Shown here piece after piece: positions 32,943-42,681 of a stretch of 64,000 nucleotides of DNA. Position numbers and translations under genes: made by a program. The DNA is taken from assembly GCF_014649495.1 (NCBI RefSeq), contig NZ_BMTD01000029.1:1-64000 (forward strand), in the 5' to 3' direction. Below the pieces are notes generated by a model. That model made no database searches and had not been told where the DNA came from. It worked only from the letters and a program-made list of their open reading frames with translations. This DNA comes from Streptomyces filipinensis (GTDB lineage: Bacteria > Actinomycetota > Actinomycetes > Streptomycetales > Streptomycetaceae). Each line of letters begins with the position of its first letter. The stretch's first letter is position 1.

Positions 32943-34434
32943 GCGCCCGCGCGCCCTCCATGGCGCACAGCGCGGCCAGCACCAGCAGTGCGCCGTGCAC
33001 CGGCCAGTCGCCGTAGCGGACGTACGGCGTGACGCCGTGCGCGAGCGGTACGTCGTACACGTGCGCGGCGCTCGCGTCCGTGCCGAGCCACGGCCCGAGC
33101 CGCTGCCCGCCCGGCCCGTACACGGCCGAGACTCCGGTGAGCGTCGCGTGCACCATCGGGCGGCCGGTCTCGGCGGCCCGCAGCGCGGCCAGCGAGGCAT
33201 GCTGCTCCGGTGCCCAGCTGTGCTGGAAGGTGGAGGTCGCGGACTGGCCGAGCAGGACATCGGCGCCGTCCTCCGCCAGGTGCCGGCTCATGTCGGGGAA
33301 CGCGGTCTCGAAGCAGATCAGCGGGCCGATCCGCAGCCCGTGCCCGACGTTCATCACGACCTGCTCGGTGCCGCGCCTGCGGTCCTCGCCTGCCGCCTTG
33401 CCGACCGAGGTGGCCCAGCCGAGGAGTGAGCGGGCGGGTATGTACTCGCCGAAGGGCACGAGCCGCATCTTGTCGTACCGGTCGACGGTCGGACCGTCCG
33501 GGCCGACCAGCACCGAACTCTTGTAGATGCCGGGCTCGCCCGAGCGGCGGGCGTCCACGTTCACCAGCACGTCGGCGCCGGTCTCACGGGACAGTGCGAC
33601 GATCCGCCGGGCCAGGTCGGGGCGGTCGTCCAGATCGAAGCCGACGCTGGACTCGCCCCACACGACCAGGTCGACACCCCGCCCCGCGAGCCGCCGGGTC
33701 AGCTGTTCCTCCCGGGCGAACCGCTTGTCGCCGCTGTCCTGCCCGTCCACGACTCCCGGTTGGACGACGGCGATCCGCACCTGCCCGTCGGTCTCGGGGC
33801 GTGGCGCCCACGCCCACGCCGCCGAGGCCGCGGCGGCCGTGGCGACCAGCGAGGCCACGGCGGGCACCCGGGACCCGCGCACCGACATCAGCGCGGCCGC
33901 CGCCACGTTCACGGCCACGATCAGGAAGCTGAGCAGCCACACCCCGCCGACCGAGGCCAGCCGCAGCGCGGGCGGCACCTGCCACTGGCTGGCGCCCAGC
34001 ATGCCCCAGGGCCCGCCGAGCCCCTGCCAGGACCGCACCAGCTCCACGATCAGCCAGGCCGACGGCAGCACCAGCAGTGCGGCGGCGCACCGGCCGGGGC
34101 CGGGCCGCCCGCCGAGGAAGCGGCGCACCAGCAGGCCCCAGGGCGCCCACAGCGTGCCGAGCAGGGCGGCGATCAGGAAGATGAACACGTGCAGACTCGG
34201 CAGCAGCCAGTGGTGCACGGCCACCAGGTAGCCGAAGCCGCCGCACCAGCCGTCGTACGCCGCCCGCCGCCCGGTCGGTGCCGCGCGGGCCAGCAGGATC
34301 CAGGGGACCAGGGCGACGTACGCGAACCACCACAGCGAGGGCGCGGGGAAGGCGAGTACCGGCAGGGCACCCGCGAGTGCGGCGGCGCAGGAGCGGCGCC
34401 AGGGGGAGGTCAGCCAGCGGTTGATCGTCCTCAT
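32860..34434 (-). CDS. lnt: Apolipoprotein N-acyltransferase
   Basis: A 524-residue integral membrane enzyme that N-acylates the diacylglyceryl-Cys of lipoproteins. The N-terminal half has about six membrane helices; the C-terminal half is a nitrilase domain with the catalytic Glu in RFAREEQLTRRLAGRG, the Lys in YDKMRLVPFGEYIPAR and the Cys in PLICFETAFPDMSRHL, so the triad is complete. Actinomycetes have several copies and some act as polyprenol mannosyltransferase partners; this one stands alone. It is convergent with and overlaps the Gfo/Idh gene by 83 bases. Confidence 0.92.
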   Translation of the reverse strand: MRTINRWLTSPWRRSCAAALAGALPVLAFPAPSLWWFAYVALVPWILLARAAPTGRRAAYDGWCGGFGYLVAVHHWLLPSLHVFIFLIAALLGTLWAPWGLLVRRFLGGRPGPGRCAAALLVLPSAWLIVELVRSWQGLGGPWGMLGASQWQVPPALRLASVGGVWLLSFLIVAVNVAAAALMSVRGSRVPAVASLVATAAAASAAWAWAPRPETDGQVRIAVVQPGVVDGQDSGDKRFAREEQLTRRLAGRGVDLVVWGESSVGFDLDDRPDLARRIVALSRETGADVLVNVDARRSGEPGIYKSSVLVGPDGPTVDRYDKMRLVPFGEYIPARSLLGWATSVGKAAGEDRRRGTEQVVMNVGHGLRIGPLICFETAFPDMSRHLAEDGADVLLGQSATSTFQHSWAPEQHASLAALRAAETGRPMVHATLTGVSAVYGPGGQRLGPWLGTDASAAHVYDVPLAHGVTPYVRYGDWPVHGALLVLAALCAMEGARALRLRRSGPEPLVPPARTAHGSPARPGR

Positions 34435-34608
34435 ACGGACCCTCCGTACCCAGGGCTGGCTCCAGTGTGCGCGATCGGAGGGATCTCCTCCAGGGTGGGG
34501 AAGCGAGGCGCGGCAGAACCCGGACCGTGTGGTCGTCGAGCGTGTGGGCGGCGGGGCGCCCGGTCGCGCCCTCGCGGCGGAGCCGCATGCCGATCCGGTC
34601 CCGTGCCC

Positions 34609-35085
34609 CTAGGAAGCCGGTGCACTCTCGGCCCGCAGGCGGCGCCACTTCTCCTCGACCACCACCTCGCTCAGCCGCCATCCCTGCGATGTGCGCAGCA
34701 GCGCGAAGGCGTAGCGGCCGCCGCACACCAGGTCGGGGGCCGTGGGCCCGCCGTCGGCGGCGACCCGCATCGGGTTCAGGTAGTCGGCGCGCACCGAGGC
34801 GGTGTCGCCGGTGTCGTGCTCCAGGACGTCGAACCGCAGCCGGCGGTTGACGATCAGGTGCTGCCGCATGGCGAACAGGGTCAGGCTCTCGGCGAGCCAT
34901 CCGGCGACCTGCCCCGCGCCGCCCTCGATGCCGCCGGCCGATCGGTAGTCGGCCCGCCCGTCCGCCGTGAAGAGGCCTCGGTACGCCGTCCAGTCGCCGT
35001 CGTCCACCGCCACCGCGTACGCGGTGATCAGCTCGTCGACGGCCAGCCGGTCCATCACGGTCGCCAGCTCCGCGCGCTGCGTCAT
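34609..35085 (-). CDS. NTF2-like (SnoaL-type) protein
   Basis: A 158-residue cone-shaped alpha+beta barrel protein. It begins with helices RLAVDELITAYAVAVDDGDW, then TAYRGLFTADGRADYRSAGG, and later strands VLEHDTGDTASVRADY and ASEVVVEEKWRRL-like SEVVVEEKWRRLRAE. NTF2 folds serve as ketosteroid isomerases, dehydratases or cyclases, and many are orphan. The ATG at 35085 is chosen as start. It is divergent from the GDSL gene at 190 bases. Function unknown. Confidence 0.85.
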   Translation of the reverse strand: MTQRAELATVMDRLAVDELITAYAVAVDDGDWTAYRGLFTADGRADYRSAGGIEGGAGQVAGWLAESLTLFAMRQHLIVNRRLRFDVLEHDTGDTASVRADYLNPMRVAADGGPTAPDLVCGGRYAFALLRTSQGWRLSEVVVEEKWRRLRAESAPAS

Positions 35086-35239
35086 TCGGCACAGTGTCGG
35101 GCATGGCGGGCGCGGAGCCAAGAGGCGCGCGGGGACATTCGGTAGTACCGGGACGTCCGGTGGCGCGGGAGGCGGCCGGGACCCGGCCCCGCGGCGGCCT
35201 TCACGCCACCACGGCGGACGGCTGAACGCTGGACCGCCC

Positions 35240-35268
35240 TTGAGAAAGCATACGATCGACTGTACGCT
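35240..35268 (+). promoter_or_regulatory. Promoter and operator of the GDSL-MFS operon
   Basis: TTGAGA (35240-35245), 17 bases, TACGCT (35263-35268) forms a promoter whose spacer and -10 carry CATACGATCGACTGTACG (35249-35266). The core TACGATCGACYGTA recurs in front of the TetR gene at 38.2 kb. Transcription would start about seven bases downstream, essentially at the ATG at 35276, giving a leaderless mRNA. Confidence 0.75.
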
Positions 35269-35275
35269 TTTTTGC

Positions 35276-35998
35276 ATGGAGCAACCCTTCCTCACCGAGG
35301 CGACCGACCCGTTCTGTCTGGCGCACTCGGACGCCGTGGCATTGCTGACGGGGGCCCCGTGGGCCAGGTATGCCGTCATCGGCGACAGCCTTTCGGCGGG
35401 AACCGGCGATCCCACCCCGGGCTACCAGGACCAGGGCTGGTCAGGCCGGGTCGCCGCTGTCCTGCGGTCCGTCCGGCCGGAGCTGGAGTACCTCAACCTC
35501 GCCGAGGCCGGGGCGACAACCGCCCAGACCCTGGAGAACCAGGCGGCCCGCATGGCCGGGTTCTCCCCGGACCTGCTCCACCTGCCCTGTGGGGCCAACG
35601 ACATCGTGCGGCGCAGGCCGGACTTCGCCGAGACGGAACGAACGCTTCGGCAGATGTACGACGTGGCGAAGCGGACCGGCGCCCTGCTGACCACGTTCAC
35701 GCTCGGCAGGGCGTATGTCGTCCCCGTGTTCCCCGACTGGCCGGAACGCATCGCCGCGGTCAACGAGATCGTGCGCGGGCTGGCTTCCGAATACGACGCC
35801 CTCGTGGTCGACATGTGGGATCACCCGGTCAACGACCGAGGCAACCTGCTCAGCGAGGACCGTATCCACTTCTCGACCTCGGGTCAGGCCGTCATGGCGG
35901 CCGAGGTGGTCAAGAAGCTGGCTGCTTCCCTAGGCCGTCCCGGTTCCACGCAGGGGCGGACCCCGACGAACAACGAGGTCTCTTACCGTGGCGAGTAG
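35276..35998 (+). CDS. SGNH/GDSL hydrolase
   Basis: A 240-residue SGNH hydrolase. Block I is YAVIGDSLSAGTGD with the nucleophile Ser, block III GANDIV, and block V DRIHFSTSGQ gives the Asp/His pair; a Gly block is in NLAEAGATTAQTL. It has no signal peptide, so it acts in the cytosol on a carboxylic ester or acyl group. The start ATG is at the predicted transcription start; no ribosome site, hence leaderless. It overlaps the MFS exporter gene by 11 bases, so they are one operon. The substrate may be the compound exported or detoxified. Confidence 0.88.
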   Translation: MEQPFLTEATDPFCLAHSDAVALLTGAPWARYAVIGDSLSAGTGDPTPGYQDQGWSGRVAAVLRSVRPELEYLNLAEAGATTAQTLENQAARMAGFSPDLLHLPCGANDIVRRRPDFAETERTLRQMYDVAKRTGALLTTFTLGRAYVVPVFPDWPERIAAVNEIVRGLASEYDALVVDMWDHPVNDRGNLLSEDRIHFSTSGQAVMAAEVVKKLAASLGRPGSTQGRTPTNNEVSYRGE

Positions 35999-37442
35999 TC
36001 AGCGATCAGCCAGTCGGCCGTCAGCGGACGCGAAAGCCGACGCCATTCCCTGGACGACGATCTCGGTCGTCCTGACCGCCCTGTTCATGGCCGTCCTCGA
36101 CTCGTTCATCGTCGTGGTCGCCGACCCCTCGATCGTGGCGGACCTGCATGCCTCCGACAGCGACGTCCAGTGGGTCCTGGCGGGTTATCAGCTCAGTTAC
36201 GCGGTCTTCATCATCACCGCCACCCGCCTCGCCGACCTGTACGGCCGCAAGCGGATCTTCCTCCTCGGGGTGGCGCTGTTCACCCTGTCCTCCGTCGCCT
36301 GCGCGCTCTCACCGAACGCGGGCAGCCTGATCGCCGCACGCGTCATCCAGGGCCTGGGAGCCGCCCTGATGGTCCCCCAGGTGTTCGCTTACGTCACGGT
36401 GCTGGTGCCGGCGGCGAGGCGGCACAGCGTGTACGGCGTGCTCGGCATCGTCATGGGCATGGCCACCATCGGCGGACAGGTCATCGGCGGGCTGCTGATC
36501 GGTGCCGACCTCTTCGGTTCCGGCTGGCGCCTGGTGTTCTGGGTGAACGTACCGATCGGGATCGCCATGTTCCTGCTCGCCGTGCGCAATGTGCCGGAGA
36601 CAGGCTCAGCCGCCACCCGCAAACTGGACATGCCCGGCGTCCTGGTGCTCAGCGCGGCCCTCTTCCTCCTGGTGCTCCCGCTGATTCAGGGTCAGCAGGC
36701 AGGCTGGCCCGGGTGGGTCTGGGCCTGCTTCGCGGGCAGCGCGGTCGCGTTCGGCTTGTTCGTCGTGATCGAGCGGGGCCTGGAACGGCGGGGCGGGGAG
36801 CCGCTGGTACCGCTGACGCTGTTCAGACAGCGCTCGTTCGCGCTCGGGATCGTTCTCGTCCTCGCCCTGTACGCGCTGATCTACTCCTACTACCTGGCCT
36901 TGTCGGTGACGTTGCAGCAAGGCCTCGGCATGTCGGCGCTCGGCGCGGGCCTGGCCTATACGCCGGCGGCCATCGCGTTCTTCCTGTTCAGCATGGTGGC
37001 GAGCCGCGTCATCCCGAAATACGGACGACGCGTTCTGGAGGTGGGGGCGATCGTACTGGCGAGCGGCTATCTGGCGACCGGCCTGTTGCTGGTGTCCGGC
37101 CCGCGTATCACTCCGCTGCTCGTGATTCCCACCCTCGTTCTGCAGAGCGTGGGCGGCGGACTGGTCATCACGCCGGCGCTCAACACGGTGCTGAGCCGCG
37201 TCAGGCCGGAGTCCGCAGGTGTCGCGTCAGGGGTCCTGTCCACGGCCCAGCAGTGCGGCGGAGCGCTGGGAGTCGCCGTGATCGGAGCGGTCTTCTTCAG
37301 CTCGTTCCATCCCGCGGCGGTCGGCAGGGTCGCCGCCGCCGGCCACGCCTTCGCGGTCGCGTCCTTCGGAACGTTCGTCATCGCTGTCGTAGCGGGCATG
37401 GTCGTCTTCCTCCTGCCGAAACGGCCGGCGCCCCAGAGCTGA
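35988..37442 (+). CDS. MFS transporter, DHA2 (14-helix) drug exporter type
   Basis: A 484-residue major-facilitator protein with 14 helices. Signature motifs: DSFIVVVADPSIVADLHASD in helix 1, LADLYGRKRIFLLGVALFTL (motif A) after helix 2, RVIQGLGAALMVPQVFAYVT (motif B), and GIVMGMATIGGQVIGGLLIG (motif C, antiporter type). Proton-coupled efflux of drugs is expected. The GTG start overlaps the GDSL hydrolase stop by 11 bases; the shared leaderless promoter has a TetR-like operator. Base composition is slightly lower in GC than its neighbours, which may indicate transfer. Confidence 0.93.
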   Translation: MASSQRSASRPSADAKADAIPWTTISVVLTALFMAVLDSFIVVVADPSIVADLHASDSDVQWVLAGYQLSYAVFIITATRLADLYGRKRIFLLGVALFTLSSVACALSPNAGSLIAARVIQGLGAALMVPQVFAYVTVLVPAARRHSVYGVLGIVMGMATIGGQVIGGLLIGADLFGSGWRLVFWVNVPIGIAMFLLAVRNVPETGSAATRKLDMPGVLVLSAALFLLVLPLIQGQQAGWPGWVWACFAGSAVAFGLFVVIERGLERRGGEPLVPLTLFRQRSFALGIVLVLALYALIYSYYLALSVTLQQGLGMSALGAGLAYTPAAIAFFLFSMVASRVIPKYGRRVLEVGAIVLASGYLATGLLLVSGPRITPLLVIPTLVLQSVGGGLVITPALNTVLSRVRPESAGVASGVLSTAQQCGGALGVAVIGAVFFSSFHPAAVGRVAAAGHAFAVASFGTFVIAVVAGMVVFLLPKRPAPQS

Positions 37443-37586
37443 GCCCGGGGCCTGGCCGCAGCGACGTCCGGGCAGGCCCGCTGCCCGGACGTCCGCGTTG
37501 TGCCACGCCCTCACGCAGCAGCCGGCGTCGCGGGCCAGGAGGTGCACGCAGCCGCGCCCGCGGAACCGGCGCAGCATCGACGCGGG

Positions 37587-38204
37587 CTATCGAGGGGCGG
37601 TCAACAGCCCCTCGACGATGCGGCGGACCTTGCTCACCGCGCTGTCGTCCCCGAGCCGCAGCGCCGTGTTGGCGGCGCACAGCAGCGCGTCGATCTGGAA
37701 GACGGCGAGTTCGACGTCCAGGTCCGCGATCTCACCACTGTCCAGGGCGTGCCGCAGTTCGCCGGCGATGACGTCGAGCCACTCCCGCTGGTCGCGGAAG
37801 AGCGCGTCATGGACGGGCCCGGTCCTGCCGTCGAACGCCGCGAGGTTCGCGGCCCGGAAGCATCCGCCCGCGAACAGCGGGGTCGAGGCGTAGTCGACCC
37901 ACGCGTCGAGCAGCGCGCGCAGACGTGCGACGCCGCGCGGCGCGGACCTGGCCGGACGCACGACGTTGTCGACGAACATCTCGCGAGCGAAGTCGATGAC
38001 CGCCAGCTGCAGCGCTTCCTTCGACTTGAAAAGTGTCTGGATGCCCGCCTTGCTGAGCCCGGTGTCCGTGGCCAGACGGCCGAAACTGAGCCCTTCGAGA
38101 CCGTCGAGCGAGGCGATGTCGACCGCCCGCTCCAGGACGACCTTCCGGGTCCGGGCACCGCGCAGGAGGCGTTTGTCGGTGACATCTGCCATGGCACTAC
38201 CCAT
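37587..38204 (-). CDS. TetR family regulator, likely repressor of the GDSL-MFS operon
   Basis: A 205-residue TetR. The recognition helix region is LSFGRLATDTGLSKAGIQTL with FKSKEALQLAVIDFAREMF; the ligand domain continues with LRALLDAWVDYASTPLFAGG. The C-terminus is the TetR_C-like CFRAANLAAFDGRTGP. The operator at 38202-38219 overlaps its start, and the -10 TACGAT (complement of 38212-38217) would start transcription at the ATG at 38204, giving a leaderless mRNA; an internal ATG at 38192 is the alternative. The same operator core is in front of the GDSL-MFS operon, 2.9 kb away, so this regulator probably controls drug export. Confidence 0.88.
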   Translation of the reverse strand: MGSAMADVTDKRLLRGARTRKVVLERAVDIASLDGLEGLSFGRLATDTGLSKAGIQTLFKSKEALQLAVIDFAREMFVDNVVRPARSAPRGVARLRALLDAWVDYASTPLFAGGCFRAANLAAFDGRTGPVHDALFRDQREWLDVIAGELRHALDSGEIADLDVELAVFQIDALLCAANTALRLGDDSAVSKVRRIVEGLLTAPR

Positions 38205-38219
38205 ACGGTCGATCGTACC
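38202..38219 (-). promoter_or_regulatory. TetR autoregulatory operator and promoter
   Basis: CATACGGTCGATCGTACC; its complement GGTACGATCGACCGTATG shares TACGATCGACYGTA with the GDSL promoter operator (one base difference). It overlaps the -10 box TACGAT and the first start codon. Confidence 0.75.
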
Positions 38220-38295
38220 CCAGGCCGGGGAGCCCGGTCGGTGAGCGAGCCTCACCGGCTGACGCGTTCTTCCCGAAACTCGGCGGACGAGTCGG

Positions 38296-38859
38296 CTAGC
38301 GCGCCACGCGGTGGCGAAGGTAGACGACTCTCGCGCTGAAGGTGCGGGTCTCGACGAGTTCGAGATCCACCCGGCGCTCGTGCCGGGGGAAGAACGGGAT
38401 GCCACCGCCCACCAGCACCGGGTGGACCATGGCCCGGTACTCGTCGATCAGGCCCGCTGCGGCCGCCTCGGCGGCGAGGGTCGCGCCGCCGATCGCGATG
38501 TCGCCTTCCCCCGGCTCGGCCCGCAACCGCTCGATCTCCTCCGCCAGACCGCCGACAGCCAGGCGGGCGTTGCCCTGCACCGACGACAGCGTGGTGGAGA
38601 ACACCACCTTGGGGAGCGGCTTCCAGAGTGCGGCCCACTCAAGCATCGAGTCGTCGAGCGACGGATCCTGGTCGGCGGTCTCCCAGTACAGCATCGTCTC
38701 GTACAGCCGTCGTCCCATCAGGTGGACGCCGACCTCTCGGATCTCGTCGATCCAGAAGCGAAAGACGTCCTCGTCCGGCGCCGTCCAGTCGAAGTCGCCG
38801 TCCGGCCCGACGATGTAGCCGTCAAGTGAGACGCCCATCGAATAGGTCACGCTTCTCAT
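38296..38859 (-). CDS. Dihydrofolate reductase family (RibD C-terminal-like) protein
   Basis: A 187-residue protein of the RibD-C/DHFR-like group. It starts RSVTYSMGVSLDGYIVGPDG, has HLMGRRLYETMLYWE, FSTTLSSVQGNARLAVGGLA, the NADPH-loop-like DIAIGGATLAAEAAAAGLID, and ends FFPRHERRVDLELVETRTFS. It likely binds NADPH and reduces a small molecule, but the substrate is not folate or pyrimidine with certainty. GGAGGA lies six bases before the ATG at 38859. It lies 92 bases past the divergent TetR region. Function unknown. Confidence 0.88.
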   Translation of the reverse strand: MRSVTYSMGVSLDGYIVGPDGDFDWTAPDEDVFRFWIDEIREVGVHLMGRRLYETMLYWETADQDPSLDDSMLEWAALWKPLPKVVFSTTLSSVQGNARLAVGGLAEEIERLRAEPGEGDIAIGGATLAAEAAAAGLIDEYRAMVHPVLVGGGIPFFPRHERRVDLELVETRTFSARVVYLRHRVAR

Positions 38860-39088
38860 CAGCAGTCCTCCTCGGTGACGGGTTCGACAGTACGACCGCT
38901 GAACACCGCGAAACTCACCGTGACGCGTCTGTGAAGCCGGAGAGGCCGGCGTCCGGGGTGACCCCTGGACCGATGGCGGCCACGAGGACCGCACGGTCGG
39001 CCTCAGCCGGCGACGCAAGGGGTGAGCGCGCGTGGCGGCGGCCGGAACCCGGGACGTGAGTCTGCTGAGCGCCTGGGGGCGGGCCGTG

Positions 39089-39268
39089 TCAGGCCGCCTC
39101 GATGACCTCGCCGCGGATCGCCTCGGCCCACTCGACCACCAACAGCTCGTACTCCGCGCGTTCTTGGGCCGACAGGATGCCGCCCGCACGCAGCCACAGC
39201 GCCCGGATCTGCTCGTTCACCTCGGCGGCAGACCGCACGGAACCAGAGGGTAGGGAATCGGGGGACAT
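39089..39268 (-). CDS. Small conserved protein, likely leaderless
   Basis: A 59-residue protein with good Streptomyces codon use: an N-terminal polar stretch, then AAEVNEQIRALWLRAGGILS and ERAEYELLVVEWAEAIRGEV, two amphipathic helices. No Cys or signal peptide. On the minus strand TAGGCT lies six bases before the ATG, so the transcript probably starts at the ATG without a leader. It is alone, with a 383-base spacer on the other side. A short helical regulator is possible. Function unknown. Confidence 0.7.
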   Translation of the reverse strand: MSPDSLPSGSVRSAAEVNEQIRALWLRAGGILSAQERAEYELLVVEWAEAIRGEVIEAA

Positions 39269-39651
39269 ACCGACAGCCTAGGGGTAAGCACTGACACTGC
39301 GCTACCGCCCGGCTACGGGGAAGGTATGGGGTTGGTCACCGTCGCCGGTCGCGGCGTCCCCAGATCGGTCCAGATCACCCGGCATATGCCGTGCCGGGAC
39401 GTCGTGCGCAGAGTGGCCCGTCGGCGGTGAAGTGCTGGGGCCGGCAGGGGCGTAGGGCGGCGGCGAAGCCATGGAACGCGCAGGCCGCGGGGACTTGGGG
39501 AGCCGTGGCGGGCGGTCGGGGCGCAGCGGCGGGCGGTTCGAGTGCGCCCGGTTCCGGGAGATGTCCGAAACGGTGCCGCCGGGCAGGAGCCGGGACGCCG
39601 TCGGTCCCGACCGGGCTCAGTTCGCCCGACTCCGCCCCATCCCGGCCGGGC
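39269..39651. other. 383-base spacer before uppP 3' end
   Basis: No gene with acceptable codon use was found. The minus-strand small gene on the left has its promoter at the left edge. The right part is GC-rich with short repeats (CCGGGCTCAG, GGGCTCAGCTCGCC) that may help terminate uppP. Nothing else seen. Confidence 0.4.
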
Positions 39652-40527
39652 TCAGCTCGCCGACTCCGCCGCGTGCGGGCTGAGGACGCCCGCCGAGACC
39701 AGGGCGATGATGACGACTCCCAGGGCCACGCGGTACCAGACGAACGGCATGAAGCTCTTGTGGGAGATCCACTTCATGAACCACGCGATCACCGCGTATC
39801 CCGAGGCGAACGCGATGACCGTCGCGAACAGGGTCGGGCCCCAGGCCACATGCCCCCCGCTCACCGAGTCCTTCACCTCGAAGGCGCCCGACGCCAGCAC
39901 CGCGGGGATGGCGAGCAGGAAGGAGTAGCGGGCCGCGGCCTCGCGCTTGTACCCCATGAACAGGCCACCGCTGATGGTCGCGCCGGACCGGGAGACGCCG
40001 GGGATGAGCGCGCAGGCCTGGCACAGGCCGTAGATCAGGCCGTCCTTGACGCCCAGGTTCTCCAGCGTCTTGCGCTGTTTGGGCGCGCGGTGCCGGCCGC
40101 CGCTCTCGTCGCGGGCCGCCAGACGGTCGGCGACGCCGATGACCAGGCCGACCACGATGAGCATGGTGGCGGTGACCCGCAGATCGCGGAACGGCCCCTC
40201 GATCTGGTCCTTCAGCGTCACGCCCAGCAGCCCGATCGGGATCGAGCCGACGATCACCAGCCAGCCCGTCTGCGCGTCGTGGTCCCGGCGCATCGCCTTG
40301 TCGAAGAGCGACCGGAACCACGCCGAGACGATCCGGCCGATGTCCTTGCGGAAGTAGATCAGTACCGCGGTCTCCGTGCCGATCTGCGTGATCGCGGTGA
40401 AGGCCGCTCCGGGGTCCTTCCAGCCCGCGAACGCCGCCGTCAGCCGCAGATGGGCGCTGGAGGAGACGGGCAGGAACTCGGTCAGCCCCTGGACGAGGCC
40501 GAGGACGAGGGATTCAAACCAAGACAT
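39652..40527 (-). CDS. uppP: Undecaprenyl-diphosphatase (BacA/UppP)
   Basis: A 291-residue membrane enzyme that removes one phosphate from undecaprenyl diphosphate to recycle the lipid carrier of cell-wall synthesis; overproduction gives bacitracin resistance. About eight helices carry the two motifs QGLTEFLPVSSSAHLRLTA and PGVSRSGATISGG, both with their catalytic Glu/Ser/Arg/His residues. The ATG at 40527 opens MSWFESLVLGLVQG. It stands alone. Family length is about 270-290. Identity is firm; several paralogues usually exist. Confidence 0.94.
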   Translation of the reverse strand: MSWFESLVLGLVQGLTEFLPVSSSAHLRLTAAFAGWKDPGAAFTAITQIGTETAVLIYFRKDIGRIVSAWFRSLFDKAMRRDHDAQTGWLVIVGSIPIGLLGVTLKDQIEGPFRDLRVTATMLIVVGLVIGVADRLAARDESGGRHRAPKQRKTLENLGVKDGLIYGLCQACALIPGVSRSGATISGGLFMGYKREAAARYSFLLAIPAVLASGAFEVKDSVSGGHVAWGPTLFATVIAFASGYAVIAWFMKWISHKSFMPFVWYRVALGVVIIALVSAGVLSPHAAESAS

Positions 40528-40836
40528 GGAGGGCGGCGTCCCAGTGCGGAGAGGTAAAGGAATGATCAAGTGGCGAGGTCAGCGTAGCGGGCGCCGGGGG
40601 TGGCGGGGCATCGGGGTCACCGTCCTCATGCGGAACGCGGTGCGGTGCGCTGGCGGTGGCGGAGGGCCGGCATCTGGACCAGCCGGCGTCGGGCGACGCG
40701 GCCCGTCTCGGCGAGGCCGTGGCGCGGGCCGAGCGGCCCGTCGGGCAAGGGCGGTTCGGCATGTGCGGGCGGCTTGATGTGTACCGCACGCCGCAGTAGG
40801 GGTGCGGTGGACCGTTGGGCGTCTGCGGCTTCGTCC
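40528..40836. other. Spacer between uppP and a terminator-like repeat
   Basis: About 310 bases with no convincing gene. Short GC-rich frames occur on both strands, without ribosome sites or family patterns. It separates the uppP promoter from the 3' end of the HxlR gene. Confidence 0.4.
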
Positions 40837-40872
40837 TGGCCGCTCGCGCGGTTCCCCGCGCCCCTTGCGGGG
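40837..40872. repeat. Dispersed Streptomyces intergenic repeat with hairpin
   Basis: TGGCCGCTCGCGCGGTTCCC, then CGCGCCCCTTGCGGGG, is the common intergenic element of Streptomyces genomes. CCCCGC (40854-40859) pairs with GCGGGG (40867-40872), and it directly follows the HxlR stop, so it may serve as its terminator. A second, shorter copy is at 47296-47321. Confidence 0.6.
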
Positions 40873-40877
40873 AGTTG

Positions 40878-41348
40878 TTACGCCGCCGTCGGCCCGGTGA
40901 GCGTCCAGCCCGGGGCCTGCGGGTGCGCCGTGAGGTCCTGGTGGCGCACCTCGTCGCCGCAGGCCCGGCAGGTGACGACCGGGACCAGCGCGTGGCCACA
41001 GGAGTGCTCGACGACCATGGGCAGGCCGGTGCCCCTGCGGAGATGGCGGTCGCCCCACTCCTTCAGCGTCATCAGGACCGGCTCCAGCTCCAGTCCCGCC
41101 TGCGTGGCCCGGTACTCGAAGCGCTGCGGGCGCTCGCTGTAGACGCGCTTGGTGAGGATCCCGGCGTCCACGAGCCGGCGCAGCCGGGCGGCCAGGATGT
41201 CGCGCGGGGCGCCGATGTTGCGCACGAGCTGGTCGAAGCGGCCGTTGCCCAGGCACACCTCGCGCAGGACGAGCAGGGAGTACTTCTCGCCGACCAGCGC
41301 GAGGGCGTCGGCGATGGAGCAGGGGCGCGGGTCTTTCGTGGCGGCCAT
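40878..41348 (-). CDS. HxlR family transcriptional regulator
   Basis: A 156-residue winged-helix regulator. The start CSIADALALVGEKYSLLVLR, then EVCLGNGRFDQLVRNIGAPR, LRRLVDAGILTKRVYSERPQ and EYRATQAGLELEPVLMTLKE are the HxlR fold. HxlR proteins often have an essential N-terminal Cys that senses oxidants or aldehydes; the Cys at position 10 (PCSIAD) is retained. The C-terminal tail has four Cys/His (EHSCGHALVPVVTCRACGDE) that may form a zinc site. It is divergent from a thiolase gene with a palindrome between them. Confidence 0.92.
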   Translation of the reverse strand: MAATKDPRPCSIADALALVGEKYSLLVLREVCLGNGRFDQLVRNIGAPRDILAARLRRLVDAGILTKRVYSERPQRFEYRATQAGLELEPVLMTLKEWGDRHLRRGTGLPMVVEHSCGHALVPVVTCRACGDEVRHQDLTAHPQAPGWTLTGPTAA

Positions 41349-41366
41349 GACGGCCAGTCTAGGGGA

Positions 41367-41417
41367 GGGTTTGATTTTCCAACCCTTCCGGCTAAGGTGA
41401 GTTTGGATTTCCTACTC
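41367..41417. promoter_or_regulatory. HxlR-thiolase divergent promoter and operator
   Basis: GGGTT-N9-AACCC (41367-41385) is an inverted repeat, and TTTGATTTTCC (41370-41380) is echoed by TTTGGATTTCC (41402-41412). For the thiolase, TTGATT (41371-41376) and TAAGGT (41393-41398) form a promoter with 16-base spacing. HxlR dimers bind such sites, so both genes should be controlled here. Confidence 0.6.
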
Positions 41418-41472
41418 ACTGGTAGCTGTCGTGGCCCGCCACGGACAGCCAGGCGGCCAAGGAGGCCCCGCC

Positions 41473-42642
<1,170 letters not shown>

Positions 42643-42681
42643 CCGTGGGCGCCGCGGGGCGATGAGTGCCGCCCCGCGCCG

